A stretch of 64,000 bases of DNA. It comes from Gammaproteobacteria bacterium. GTDB lineage: Bacteria > Pseudomonadota > Gammaproteobacteria > S012-40. Shown piece by piece: positions 8,909-18,191 of this stretch; position 1 is the stretch's first letter; each line of letters opens with the position of its first letter. Location: positions 1 to 64,000 of the forward strand of contig WFPC01000011.1 in the NCBI GenBank assembly GCA_015487785.1. Reading direction: 5' to 3'. The notes beneath the pieces were generated by a model. It made no database searches, was not told where the DNA came from, and saw only the letters and a program-made list of their open reading frames with translations. The translations under genes and the position numbers were made by a program.

Positions 8909-11821
8909 TCAAACAGATTGTGAAGATGGTCCATCGTCCGGGAAATGGGCTTCCCAGAGCGCACTCACCGCCTCCCGGCAGGCCCTGAAGCCCTCTGCGT
9001 CGATCACGCCCGGCGCCTGCTGCAGGCTCAGTTCGTGCAGTTGGTGACGGTAGGCCAGGTAGGCACGGGCGAGCATTTTAGCATCATCGCCGGACAGAAG
9101 TTTAGCTTTTGCCAGCGAGTCCAGCAGGCGCAGGTTGTCGGTGTATTCCACCAGTTCGGGATACTCGGCGGCCCAGCGCAACACCAGGTATTGGATCAGG
9201 AACTCGATGTCCACCACGCCACCGCGTCCCTGTTTGATATCGAAGCGGCCGGGGCGACTCTTGTCCAGGCTGGCGCGCATGCGCCGACGCATCTGTTGCA
9301 CCTCCCGGCGCAGAACATCGGGATCACGCCGGCGGCTCAAGACCTTCCGGCGCACGGCGCGGAAGGCATCGCCCAGAGCCGGTGAACCGGCCACCGGCCG
9401 CGCCCGCACCAGGGCCTGGTGCTCCCAAGTCCAGGCCTGCTCGTGCTGATAGGCGGTGAAGCTGTTGAGGCTGCTCACCAACAGGCCCGAGGCACCGCTG
9501 GGCCGCAGCCGGGTATCCACTTCGTAGAGCTTGCCGCTGGCGGTGAGCATGGTGAGGCCGTGGATGATGCGCTGGGCCAGGCGGGCGAAGAACACCGAAT
9601 TGTCCAGCACCCTCTCACCCCGGGTCTGCTGACGGCTGCCCTGGCTGTCGTGCAGAAACACCAGGTCAAGATCGGAACCGAAACCCAGCTCGAAGCCGCC
9701 CAGTTTGCCATAGCCGACGACGAGAAAACCGGCGGGACGAAGCTGGCCGTCCAGCTCATAATGGGGCCAGCCGTGGCGTTGGCGCAGGCGCTGGCAGGCC
9801 GACTCCAGCACCTGTTCCAGCACCACCTCGGCCAAAAAGGTGAGATGATCGCTGACCTTCTCCACCGGCATGGCACCAACAAGCTCGGCCGCCGCCACCC
9901 GCAGGGCATGGGCCTGCTTGAACTGGCGTAACAGGTCCATTTCCGCTTCTTCGTCACCGGCCGGCAAGGTCTGCAGACGCTGGTTGAGTTCGCGCGCCAG
10001 CTCGGCCTTGCTCATGGGCTCGTAGAGACGGCGGCTGTCCAGCAATTCATCCAGCAACACCGGATAGCGACTCACTTGCTCGGCGATCCAGGGGCTCTGG
10101 GCAAACAGGCGCACCAGTTGCGACAAGGCCAGGGGGTGTTCGGCCAGCAGGGCCAGGTAGGCGCTGCGCCGGGCGATGGCCTCCAGCAGGTTGAGCACCC
10201 GCGGCAAACAGACATCGGGGGCCTCGAGCTGGCCCATGGCCGCCAGTAGCAAGGGCATCAAGCGCTCCAGGCGTTCGGTGCCGCGGGGCCCCATGGCGCG
10301 CAGGGCCGCCGAACGCCGAGTCAGTTCCAACCGCCGCAGGGCCTCCGCGGCATCGGCAAAACCCAGCTCGCGCAGACAGTTCAGCGCCTGCTCCTCGCTC
10401 AAGCGCCCTTGCCACAAGGCCAGCAGGGTGGCAGTGCGCCGGTCGTCATCGCCGCCCTGCTCGAACTGGGGCGCGGCGAACACCTGCTGGAAGGCCGCAT
10501 GCACCTGCTCGCGATGGGCGTCGAGGCAGACCCGCAGCTCATCCCAGCCGGCACAGCCCATGGCGTAGGCCAGGCGCAGGCGCGCTGCTTCCTCCTTGGG
10601 CAGTTCGTGGGTCTGGCGGTCGTCGAACAATTGAAGGCGGTTTTCCAGCCGCCGCAGAAACACATAGGCCTGCACCAGGGGCTCCACCAGGTGCGCCGGC
10701 AGCAGTCGCAACTCCCGCAGGACATCCAGCACGGCGAGGATCTCGCGTTGCCGCAGGGCCGGCTCGCGCCCCCCGCGTATGAGCTGGAAGGCCTGGCCGA
10801 TGAACTCGATCTCGCGGATGCCGCCGCGCCCCAGCTTGATGTTGTCGCTCAGCCCCTTGCGAGTCACCTCGATGGCGATCATGCGCTTCATTTCGCGCAA
10901 GGATTCGAACACACCGAAATCCAGGTAGCGCCGGTAGACGAAGGGCTGGAGGCGCGCCATGAGGTCGACGGCCGCGCGCCGCGCGCCGGCGATGGGGCGC
11001 GCCTTGATCAGGGCATAGCGCTCCCATTCGCGGCCATGGGTTTCGTAATACTGCTCCATGGCCTCGAAACTCAACACCAACTGGCCGCTGGCGCCGAAGG
11101 GGCGCAGACGGGTATCCACCCGGAACACGAAGCCCTCGGCGGTGGTCTCGCCCAGGGTCTTGACCAGTTGCCGGGCCAGGCGCTGGAAAAACTCGGCATG
11201 CTCCAGCGGGCGCTCACCGCCACGGGTCTCACCCTCCTCGGCATAACAAAAGATGAGATCGATATCGGAGGAGAAATTCAGCTCATGGGCACCCAGCTTG
11301 CCCATGCCCAGCACCACCAGGTCCAGGCGCCGACCCTGGCTGTCGCGGGGTACGCCATGGCGCTGTTCCAGCCATGCCTGCAATCGCACAGCCGCCTGGG
11401 CCACGCAGCTTTCCGCCAGCCACGACAACTCCCGCAGCATCTGGCGAAAATCGCCATAGCCCATCAGTTCGCGCCAGCCGATGCGCAGCATCTCGCGCTG
11501 ACGAAAAAGCCGCAGCCGCCGAGCCAGGTCCTGGACGTCGACCACCCCTTCCAGGGCCATCCGCAGGCGCCGCTGGCAGGCTTCCAGTGTGTCGTCGCGT
11601 CGCACCAGCTCCGCCCCCAGCAATTCCTCCGGCCAGTGGGGCCAGCGCTGGCAAATGCGCCAGAGGAAATCACTGGCGGCCCACAGGCGCTGCAACTCCG
11701 CTTCCTGCGCCGGCGCCAGTACCGCCCCGGCCTCGCGAAAACTCTGCAAGCGCCCGGCCTGGACCGCCGCCAGCGCCGCCGGCAGTTCTGCCGGCAGAGT
11801 CAATGCCGTCGCGGCCGTCAC
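8909..11821 (-). CDS. glnE: Glutamine synthetase adenylyltransferase / deadenylylase
   Basis: GlnE adds AMP to, and removes it from, glutamine synthetase in response to PII and glutamine. The 970-residue protein (E. coli 946) shows both nucleotidyltransferase halves: N-terminal deadenylylase with ELNFSSDIDLIFCY near residue 170 and C-terminal adenylylase with FELGFGSDLDLVFLHD near 700, each carrying the D-x-D metal pair. KLGRGGIREIEFIGQ and KQGRGGVVDIEFLIQ follow each half, as expected. Its start overlaps the methyltransferase stop (ATGA). Both active sites look intact. Confidence 0.96.
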   Translation of the reverse strand: MTAATALTLPAELPAALAAVQAGRLQSFREAGAVLAPAQEAELQRLWAASDFLWRICQRWPHWPEELLGAELVRRDDTLEACQRRLRMALEGVVDVQDLARRLRLFRQREMLRIGWRELMGYGDFRQMLRELSWLAESCVAQAAVRLQAWLEQRHGVPRDSQGRRLDLVVLGMGKLGAHELNFSSDIDLIFCYAEEGETRGGERPLEHAEFFQRLARQLVKTLGETTAEGFVFRVDTRLRPFGASGQLVLSFEAMEQYYETHGREWERYALIKARPIAGARRAAVDLMARLQPFVYRRYLDFGVFESLREMKRMIAIEVTRKGLSDNIKLGRGGIREIEFIGQAFQLIRGGREPALRQREILAVLDVLRELRLLPAHLVEPLVQAYVFLRRLENRLQLFDDRQTHELPKEEAARLRLAYAMGCAGWDELRVCLDAHREQVHAAFQQVFAAPQFEQGGDDDRRTATLLALWQGRLSEEQALNCLRELGFADAAEALRRLELTRRSAALRAMGPRGTERLERLMPLLLAAMGQLEAPDVCLPRVLNLLEAIARRSAYLALLAEHPLALSQLVRLFAQSPWIAEQVSRYPVLLDELLDSRRLYEPMSKAELARELNQRLQTLPAGDEEAEMDLLRQFKQAHALRVAAAELVGAMPVEKVSDHLTFLAEVVLEQVLESACQRLRQRHGWPHYELDGQLRPAGFLVVGYGKLGGFELGFGSDLDLVFLHDSQGSRQQTRGERVLDNSVFFARLAQRIIHGLTMLTASGKLYEVDTRLRPSGASGLLVSSLNSFTAYQHEQAWTWEHQALVRARPVAGSPALGDAFRAVRRKVLSRRRDPDVLRREVQQMRRRMRASLDKSRPGRFDIKQGRGGVVDIEFLIQYLVLRWAAEYPELVEYTDNLRLLDSLAKAKLLSGDDAKMLARAYLAYRHQLHELSLQQAPGVIDAEGFRACREAVSALWEAHFPDDGPSSQSV

Positions 11822-12399
11822 GCCTTCTGGGCCACCAGTTGCGCCTCGTTGCGCAAGCCACGCCGGGTATCGCCCACCAGGGCTTCCTCGCGATAGACCA
11901 GGGGCACGAGCGGCGCGAACAGGCGCAGCAACTCACCCCGCTCGAGGCGGAAGTCGGGGTTGGAGGGGCCGCTGTAGTCGTCGGTGACCTCGCGCACGAA
12001 GGTCTGATAGAACAGCAGCCCGCCGGGCCGGAGCGCCGCCATCAGAGGATTGGCCAGGGCCCGCTCCAGGTAGTGGCTGACCACGATGACATCGAAGCTC
12101 TCCGGCGCCGGCGGCCGGGCCAGCACGTCACGCGCCTCGGCCACCAGGCCCAGCTTTTGCTCCCGCGCCAGGCGATTGAGCTTGTCCACCGCCACGCGGG
12201 AAATATCCCAGGCCTGCACTGCCAGCCCGGCCCTGGCCAGGGCGATGGCATTGGCCCCCAGCCCACAGGCCAGTTCCAGAGCACGGCCCGCCGGTGGTAA
12301 CAGGTGCAGGTTGTCGGCCAGCACCGCCACCGGCCGCAGGGCCCCGGGCTTGGCATCACGGTAGATATTGTCCCACTTGCGCTCCAGTTCCTCGCTCAT
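11818..12399 (-). CDS. Class I SAM-dependent methyltransferase (TehB-like)
   Basis: The 193-residue protein begins MSEELERKWDNIYRD and carries SAM motif I in ALELACGLGANAIALA, an acidic motif II in VQAWDISRVAV, and DVIVVSHYLERAL as motif IV. It resembles the TehB/tellurite-resistance and thiopurine methyltransferase group, but the substrate cannot be told. It overlaps glnE by four bases and follows trkH by ten, so it is co-transcribed with potassium uptake and nitrogen-control genes. No TehA is present nearby, so tellurite resistance should not be assumed. Confidence 0.8.
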   Translation of the reverse strand: MSEELERKWDNIYRDAKPGALRPVAVLADNLHLLPPAGRALELACGLGANAIALARAGLAVQAWDISRVAVDKLNRLAREQKLGLVAEARDVLARPPAPESFDVIVVSHYLERALANPLMAALRPGGLLFYQTFVREVTDDYSGPSNPDFRLERGELLRLFAPLVPLVYREEALVGDTRRGLRNEAQLVAQKA

Positions 12400-12409
12400 G
12401 CCCTCTCCT

Positions 12410-13861
12410 TCAGTTGCGCCAGAAGGCCGGTGTCAGCAACACCAGCATGGTGAAAATCTCCAGCCGCCCCAGCAGCATGGCGAAACACAATACCCACTTG
12501 GCCAGATCATTGATATCGCCATAGTGGGCGGCCACTTCGCCCAGACCGGGGCCGAGGTTGTTGATGCAGGCGGCCACGGCGGAGAATGCGGTCACATAGT
12601 CCAGCCCAGAAGCGGTGAGAATCAGGGCCATGATGCCGAAACTGGCCACGTAGAGGGAGAAGAAACCCCACACCGATTCGATCACCCGCTCGCCCAGGGG
12701 CTTGCCACCCAGCTTGACCGGCAGCATGGCGGAAGGGTGGATCAGCCGCACCACTTCGCGATAGCCCTGCTTGAACAGCAGCAGGGCGCGAATCACCTTC
12801 ATGCCGCCGCCGGTGGAACCGGCACAGCCACCGATGAAACTCACCAGCAGCAACAACACCGGCAGGAAACCCGGCCAGGTATGGTATTCGGCGGTGGTGA
12901 AGCCGGTGGTGGTGCCGATGGACACCACCTGAAACAGGCCACGCTGGAAGGCCTCGGAAAAATCTCCGAAAGTGTGCATGAAATAGAGGTAGACGATGGT
13001 GACCAAGGCAGTCAGCAGCAGGATTTTGAAATAGGTGCGGCATTCCTCGTCGTTGAAATAGGGCGCGAGCGACATGGAGCGCCAAGCCAGGAAGTGCAGC
13101 GCGAAATTGATCCCCGCCAGCAACATGAACACCACCGCAATGTATTCGATCAACGGGCTGTTGAAATGGCCCATGCTGAGGTCGTGGGTGGAGAAACCGC
13201 CAATGGCCACGGTGGAGAAACTGTGCCCGATGGCGTCGAAGAGACTCATGCCGGCGGCCCAGTAGGCCAGGGCGCAGGCCGCTGTCAATCCCAGGTAGAT
13301 GTACCACAGGGCCTTGGCAGTCTCGGTGATGCGGGGCGTGAGCTTGTTGTCCTTCATGGGCCCCGGGGTCTCTGCCCGGTAGAGCTGCATACCACCGATG
13401 CCCAGCATGGGCAGCACCGCCACCGCCAACACGATAATGCCCATCCCTCCCAGCCATTGCAGTTGCTGACGATAGTAGAGAATGGAACGAGGCAGTTCAT
13501 CCAGGCCGGTGATCACCGTGGCACCGGTGGTGGTGAGTCCGGACATGGCCTCGAATACCGCGTCGGTCACCGACAGGCGCGGCGATTCGGACAGCATCAG
13601 CGGCAGCGAGCCGCTCAGACCCAGCACCAGCCAGAACATGGCCACAACGATGAAACCGTCGCGCAGGCGCATTTCCTTGCGTATCCGGCGCACCGGGAAC
13701 CACAGCAGGGCACCTATGAGCAGGGTGAACAGGAAGGCGCTGGCAAACGGCATCAGGTTGCCGTCTTCATAGAATAGCGACACCAACATGGGCGGCAACT
13801 GGGTGAGGCTGAAGATCATCAGCAGCAGGCCCAGAATGCGTTGAATTGCGGCATGTTGCAT
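12410..13861 (-). CDS. trkH: Trk potassium uptake channel subunit
   Basis: TrkH/TrkG is the inner-membrane K+-translocating subunit that works with the NAD-binding regulator TrkA. The 483-residue protein has repeated membrane-pore-membrane units with selectivity-loop segments such as GLTTTGATV, STVAIGGFST, GTTTGFTTA and NNLGPGLG, each with the conserved glycine. A GGCAGSTGGGMKV segment is typical of this family. It lies 27 bp downstream of trkA, so the two-part transporter is made together. Confidence 0.94.
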   Translation of the reverse strand: MQHAAIQRILGLLLMIFSLTQLPPMLVSLFYEDGNLMPFASAFLFTLLIGALLWFPVRRIRKEMRLRDGFIVVAMFWLVLGLSGSLPLMLSESPRLSVTDAVFEAMSGLTTTGATVITGLDELPRSILYYRQQLQWLGGMGIIVLAVAVLPMLGIGGMQLYRAETPGPMKDNKLTPRITETAKALWYIYLGLTAACALAYWAAGMSLFDAIGHSFSTVAIGGFSTHDLSMGHFNSPLIEYIAVVFMLLAGINFALHFLAWRSMSLAPYFNDEECRTYFKILLLTALVTIVYLYFMHTFGDFSEAFQRGLFQVVSIGTTTGFTTAEYHTWPGFLPVLLLLVSFIGGCAGSTGGGMKVIRALLLFKQGYREVVRLIHPSAMLPVKLGGKPLGERVIESVWGFFSLYVASFGIMALILTASGLDYVTAFSAVAACINNLGPGLGEVAAHYGDINDLAKWVLCFAMLLGRLEIFTMLVLLTPAFWRN

Positions 13862-13888
13862 CTGTGTCTTATCTCAGCACGGCGCCCA

Positions 13889-15262
13889 TCAGATAAAGGT
13901 GACATCCACCTGGAACAGGCGCTCCACCTCGACGATGCGCTTCTTGTCCACCACGAACAGGATCACATGGTCCTCGGCCTCGATCACCAGGTCGCCATGG
14001 GCGATCAACACCTCGTTGCCGCGCACGATGGCGCCGATGGTGGTACCCTCGGGCAGCTTGATCTCGTCGATGCGCCGCCCCACCACCTTGGAGGAACGGC
14101 GGTCGCCGTGGGCAATGGCCTCGATGGCTTCGGCCGCCCCCCGGCGCAGGGAATGCACCATGGCCACGTCGCCCCGGCGCACATGGGCCAGCAGGCTGCC
14201 AATGGTGACCTGCTGGGGAGAAATGGCGATATCCACCAGGTCGGTCTGCACCAGGTCCACGTATTCGGAACGGTTGATGATGGCCAGCACCTTGCGCGCG
14301 CCCAAGCGCTTGGCCAGCATGGCGGAGAGAATATTGGCCTCGTCGTCGTTGGTCATGGCACAGAAGAGATCGGTGTTCTCGATGTTCTCCTCCAGCAACA
14401 AGCTGGCATCGGCGGCATTGCCATGCAGCACGATGGTCTTTTCCAGGTCGGCGGAAATCTCACGCGCATGCTGCAGGTTGTGATCGATGATCTTGACCTG
14501 GTAGTTGTGTTCCAGGGCACGGGCCAGACGCCGGCCGATGTTGCCACCACCGGCGATGATCACCCGCTTGTAGGGCTTGTCCAGCCGCCGCAGTTCCGCC
14601 ATCACGGCGCGGATGTTCTTGCGCGCGGCGATGAAAAACACCTCGTCGTCCACTTCGATCACGGTGTCGCCCTTGGGCACGATGGCCTTGCCGCGACGGT
14701 AGATGGCCGCCACCCAGGTCTGGATACCGGGCATGTGCTGCCTGAGCGTGCGCAACTCGTGCCCCACCAGGGGACCACCGTGATAGGCGCGCACCGCCAC
14801 CAGACGCACCCGACCGTTGGCGAAGTCCAGCACCTGCAAGGCCCCGGGCAGCTCGATGATACGCTGGATGTAGTCGGTGACCACCTGCTCGGGGCTGATG
14901 AGCACGTCGATGGGCAGGGCCTCCTGGGCGAACAACTGGGGCTTGGCGAGATAGCTGCGATCGCGCACGCGGGCGATCTTGGTTGGGGTGTGGAACAGGG
15001 TATAGGCGACCTGGCAGGCGATCATGTTGGTCTCGTCACTGTTGGTCACCGCCAGGATCATGTCGGCGTCCTCGGCGCCGGCCCGCTCCAGCACGTCGGG
15101 ATGAGACCCCTGACCGATCACCACCCGCACGTCGAGCCGGTCCTGCAATTCGCGCGCGCGTTGAGCCTCGGTATCGACGATGGTTATGTCGTTGGCCTCA
15201 CTGACCAGGGTGGCGGCCACCGAGGATCCCACCTGGCCGGCGCCGAGTATGATGATCTTCAT
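13889..15262 (-). CDS. trkA: Trk system NAD-binding regulatory protein
   Basis: TrkA is a peripheral membrane protein that gates TrkH in response to NAD(H)/ATP. The 457 residues (E. coli 458) contain two RCK units: Rossmann motif [13 protein letters not shown] at residues 7-19 with the acidic [14 protein letters not shown], and a second motif [15 protein letters not shown] near residue 236 with [12 protein letters not shown]. Each is followed by a TrkA-C domain ([23 protein letters not shown]). It is nine bases after rsmB; the order rsmB-trkA-trkH is common in gammaproteobacteria. Confidence 0.96.
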   Translation of the reverse strand: MKIIILGAGQVGSSVAATLVSEANDITIVDTEAQRARELQDRLDVRVVIGQGSHPDVLERAGAEDADMILAVTNSDETNMIACQVAYTLFHTPTKIARVRDRSYLAKPQLFAQEALPIDVLISPEQVVTDYIQRIIELPGALQVLDFANGRVRLVAVRAYHGGPLVGHELRTLRQHMPGIQTWVAAIYRRGKAIVPKGDTVIEVDDEVFFIAARKNIRAVMAELRRLDKPYKRVIIAGGGNIGRRLARALEHNYQVKIIDHNLQHAREISADLEKTIVLHGNAADASLLLEENIENTDLFCAMTNDDEANILSAMLAKRLGARKVLAIINRSEYVDLVQTDLVDIAISPQQVTIGSLLAHVRRGDVAMVHSLRRGAAEAIEAIAHGDRRSSKVVGRRIDEIKLPEGTTIGAIVRGNEVLIAHGDLVIEAEDHVILFVVDKKRIVEVERLFQVDVTFI

Positions 15263-15271
15263 GTGTTGTTG

Positions 15272-16576
15272 TTATTCACTCTTGTGCAGACAGGCATAGT
15301 AAAAACCGTCCATGTCCTGCTCCCCCGGCAGGATCTGGCGCCCGAAGGCGCAGGCCCGTCCCCATTGCCCCGGCAACGGCCATTCCCGCGCCTCGGAATG
15401 ACTGGCCAGGAAGGCCCCGATCCGCTGGTGATTTTCCTGGGGCAACACCGAGCAGGTGACGTAGAGCAGCCGCCCCCCCGGCGCCAACAAGGACCAGGCT
15501 GCCTCCAGTATACGCTCTTGCTCGCGGGCCAGGGTAGCGATATCCCCATCGCGGCGCAAATACTTGATGTCGGGATTGCGCCGGATCACCCCGCTGGCCG
15601 AGCAGGGCACATCCAGCAAAATGCGCTGGAAGGGCCGGCCATCCCACCAGCTCGCCGGTTCGGCCGCATCGGCCTCGTGCAGCTCGGCCACGAACCCCAG
15701 GCGGGCGAGTGTCTCGTGCACCCGCTGCAGCCGCTGCGGATCCCGTTCCACCGCCACCACCTCCACCTGCGGCCAGCGCTCCAGGATGTGGGCGGTCTTG
15801 CCACCCGGGGCGGCGCAGGCATCCAGCACCCGCTGGCCGGGCTCGGGCGCCAGCAGGGCCGCCGCCAGTTGGGCCGCGCCATCCTGCACTGACACCGCGC
15901 CACTGGCGAAATCCGGCAGGCGCTCCACATCGCAAGGCCGCGCCAGCATCACCGCATCCTCAACCAACGGCAGTGCACTGGCCTCCAGCCCCGCGCGGGC
16001 CAGGCGCTGCAGATAGTCCGCTCGCGACTGGCGCCGGCGGTTCACCCGCAACACCATGGGCGCGCGACGGTTGTTGGCAGCCACTATATCGCGCCACTGC
16101 GCCGGCCAGGCCGCCTGCAGACGCTGCAACAACCACAGAGGATGATCCGCGGCGGCCTGCTCGTCGTCCTCGGCGGCGCGCGCCAGCGCCTCGGCCTGGC
16201 GCTGGAACTGGCGCAGCACGCCGTTGATCAGACCGCGCGCCCAGGGCTTGCGCAAGACACGCGCCAACTCCACCGTGCTGTTGACCGCGGCATAGGCGGG
16301 CAGGCGCATGGCGCTGAGCTGGTACAGGCCTAGCAACAGGACGCAGCGCACGTCGCCGTCCTTGGCCTTGAGCGGCCGCTCCAGCAAGCGTCGCAGGTAG
16401 AAATCCAGGCGATAATAATGACGCATCACGCCGAACACCAGCTCCCGCGCCAGGGCCCGCTCGGCCGCCTCTCCCAGGACCCCGATCTCGGCTGGAATGG
16501 CTCCACTGAGGGATTGGCGACGCAGCAGCACCCGCCGCAGAATGGCCATTGCCACCGTCCGTGCCGAAGCGGCCAT
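15272..16576 (-). CDS. rsmB: 16S rRNA (cytosine-967-C5) methyltransferase
   Basis: RsmB makes m5C967 in 16S rRNA. The 434-residue protein has a NusB-like RNA-binding N-terminus (residues 1-140, ending near YAAVNSTVELARVL) and a C-terminal SAM domain with DACAAPGGKTAHILE, the catalytic LDVPCSASGVIRRNPDIK and the second conserved cysteine in YVTCSVLPQEN. Length fits E. coli RsmB (429). Its ATG at 16576 overlaps the fmt stop by one base. The fmt-rsmB pairing is the standard gammaproteobacterial arrangement. Confidence 0.96.
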   Translation of the reverse strand: MAASARTVAMAILRRVLLRRQSLSGAIPAEIGVLGEAAERALARELVFGVMRHYYRLDFYLRRLLERPLKAKDGDVRCVLLLGLYQLSAMRLPAYAAVNSTVELARVLRKPWARGLINGVLRQFQRQAEALARAAEDDEQAAADHPLWLLQRLQAAWPAQWRDIVAANNRRAPMVLRVNRRRQSRADYLQRLARAGLEASALPLVEDAVMLARPCDVERLPDFASGAVSVQDGAAQLAAALLAPEPGQRVLDACAAPGGKTAHILERWPQVEVVAVERDPQRLQRVHETLARLGFVAELHEADAAEPASWWDGRPFQRILLDVPCSASGVIRRNPDIKYLRRDGDIATLAREQERILEAAWSLLAPGGRLLYVTCSVLPQENHQRIGAFLASHSEAREWPLPGQWGRACAFGRQILPGEQDMDGFYYACLHKSE

Positions 16577-17514
16577 CAGCCCAACCGCACGCCACTGAGA
16601 TCGTGGGCATTGACGAAGCTGGCCGCCGGCTGGGGCTTGCCCCCAGGCAGTTGCAGTTCCAGCAAGCGCAACACGCCCTCGCCGGTGGCCACATCCACGC
16701 CCTGCTTGCCGGCGGCGATCACCGTGCCTGGCGCGGCCCGTGGTGCCTCGTCCAACGACCGGGCCCGCCAGATGCGCAGTGTCTTATCACCATAACGGGT
16801 CTGGGCCACCGGCCAGGGATTGAAGGCGCGCACCCGGCGCTCCAGCTCCCGCGCCGGCCGATCCCACTCCAGCCAGGCCTCGGCTTTGTCGAGCTTGTGG
16901 GCATAACTGGCCTGGTCGTGGTCCTGGGGGCGGGCCTGCAAATGCCCGGCCGCCAGTGCATCGAGGGCCTCGACGAGGGTTTCGGCACCCAGCTCGGCCA
17001 ACTTGTCGTGCAGGCTGGCGGCGGTATCATCCTCGCCGATAGGGCAGGCACGCATGAGCAGGATGTCGCCGGTATCCAGGCCCTCGTCCATCTGCATGAT
17101 GGTGATGCCGGTCTCGCGGTCGCCATGAAGAATGGCCCGCTGGATGGGCGCCGCACCACGCCAGGCCGGCAACAACGAGGCATGGATATTGATACAACCC
17201 AACCGTGGTATTTCCAGCACGGCCTTGGGCAAGAGCAAACCGTAGGCAGCCACCACCATCACATCGGCGTCCAATTCGCGCAGAGCCTGTTGTTCCGCAG
17301 CGTCTTTCAACGTAGCCGGCTGACGCACCTCGATGCCCGCCGCCAGAGCCCGTTGCTTGACCGGACTGGGAGTGAGTTTGCGGCCACGGCCGGCGGGACG
17401 GTCGGGTTGGGTATATACCGCCAGCACCCGGTGCGGACTGGCGAGTAGAGCATCCAGGGCACGGGCGGCGAACTCCGGTGTGCCGGCGAAAATGATCTTG
17501 AGGGCTTGGCTCAT
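16576..17514 (-). CDS. fmt: Methionyl-tRNA formyltransferase
   Basis: Fmt formylates Met-tRNAfMet with 10-formyl-tetrahydrofolate, preparing it for initiation. The 312 residues (E. coli 315) start MSQALKIIFAGTPEFAARAL and include the folate-site hallmark HASLLPAWRGAAPIQRAI and the DTGDILL segment. The ATG at 17514 is chosen by alignment with the family N-terminus; the frame is open for 46 more codons upstream into def, without family similarity. It is 20 bp downstream of def, so formylation and deformylation are produced together. Confidence 0.97.
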   Translation of the reverse strand: MSQALKIIFAGTPEFAARALDALLASPHRVLAVYTQPDRPAGRGRKLTPSPVKQRALAAGIEVRQPATLKDAAEQQALRELDADVMVVAAYGLLLPKAVLEIPRLGCINIHASLLPAWRGAAPIQRAILHGDRETGITIMQMDEGLDTGDILLMRACPIGEDDTAASLHDKLAELGAETLVEALDALAAGHLQARPQDHDQASYAHKLDKAEAWLEWDRPARELERRVRAFNPWPVAQTRYGDKTLRIWRARSLDEAPRAAPGTVIAAGKQGVDVATGEGVLRLLELQLPGGKPQPAASFVNAHDLSGVRLG

Positions 17515-17534
17515 GGGCGGGTTCCTGACCGGCC

Positions 17535-18038
17535 TCACAGGGTGTGGCGGCGGGTCTTCTCCAGTTTCTTGCGAATGCGCTTGCGCTTCAGTTCGGACAG
17601 ATAGTCCACGAACAGCTTGCCGTCGAGATGGTCGATCTCGTGCTGTATACACACTGCCAGCAAGTCTTCCGCCTCCAGCTCGAAGGGCTCGCCCCGCAGA
17701 TCCAGGGCACGCACCCGGATGCGCTCGTAACGCGTCACCTTCTCGTAGATGGCCGGCACCGAGAGGCAGCCTTCCTCGGTTTTTATCTGTCCCTCGTGGG
17801 CCAGAATCTCGGGATTGACGAACACCCGCGGGTCGCTCTTGTCCTCGGACACGTCCACCACGATCACCCGCTTGGCCACATCCACCTGGGGCGCGGCCAG
17901 ACCGATACCGGGCGCGGCGTACATGGTCTCCAGCATATCCTCGGCCAACACCCGGATCTCGTCGTCCACCCGTTCCACCGGCCGGGCGCGGACGCGCAAG
18001 CGTTCATCGGGGTAGTGCAAAATCTTCAGCAACGCCAT
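17535..18038 (-). CDS. def: Peptide deformylase
   Basis: Def removes the formyl group from nascent proteins. The 167-residue protein has all three motifs: GIGLAAPQ (motif 1), EGCLSVP (motif 2, metal-binding Cys) and [11 protein letters not shown] (motif 3, HExxH-type ligands). Length is nearly identical to E. coli Def (169). It is the first gene of the minus-strand run of eleven and has an extended -10 element (TGTTATAAT at 18077-18069) about 30 bases before its ATG. Confidence 0.97.
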   Translation of the reverse strand: MALLKILHYPDERLRVRARPVERVDDEIRVLAEDMLETMYAAPGIGLAAPQVDVAKRVIVVDVSEDKSDPRVFVNPEILAHEGQIKTEEGCLSVPAIYEKVTRYERIRVRALDLRGEPFELEAEDLLAVCIQHEIDHLDGKLFVDYLSELKRKRIRKKLEKTRRHTL

Positions 18039-18068
18039 AACAGCTCATCAAATCCGCAGTAAATCAGC

Positions 18069-18077
18069 ATTATAACA
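18069..18077 (-). promoter_or_regulatory. Extended -10 promoter of def operon
   Basis: Read on the minus strand, the bases give TGTTATAAT, a perfect TATAAT preceded by the extended -10 TGn. No good -35 hexamer is found 16-18 bases upstream, as is common for extended -10 promoters. A start about seven bases downstream would give a leader of roughly 24 bases to the def ATG at 18038. It probably drives the whole def-to-family-9-transferase run. Confidence 0.6.
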
Positions 18078-18191
18078 CTACCCATGAGCATCCTGGCGCA
18101 GACACGGGCAAAACCCACTCACCTTGACCCCATGCAGGGAATCGGCCAGTATCACGGCCGAAGCAGCGGCAAAATCCCATCGAGTCTCACG

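Noticed and set aside
13841-15892. Long open frame on the plus strand antisense to trkH/trkA/rsmB
   Set aside because: It is rich in His, Gln and Gly as expected for the antisense of a GC-rich gene and has no family match; trkA and rsmB on the other strand are full-length with all motifs.
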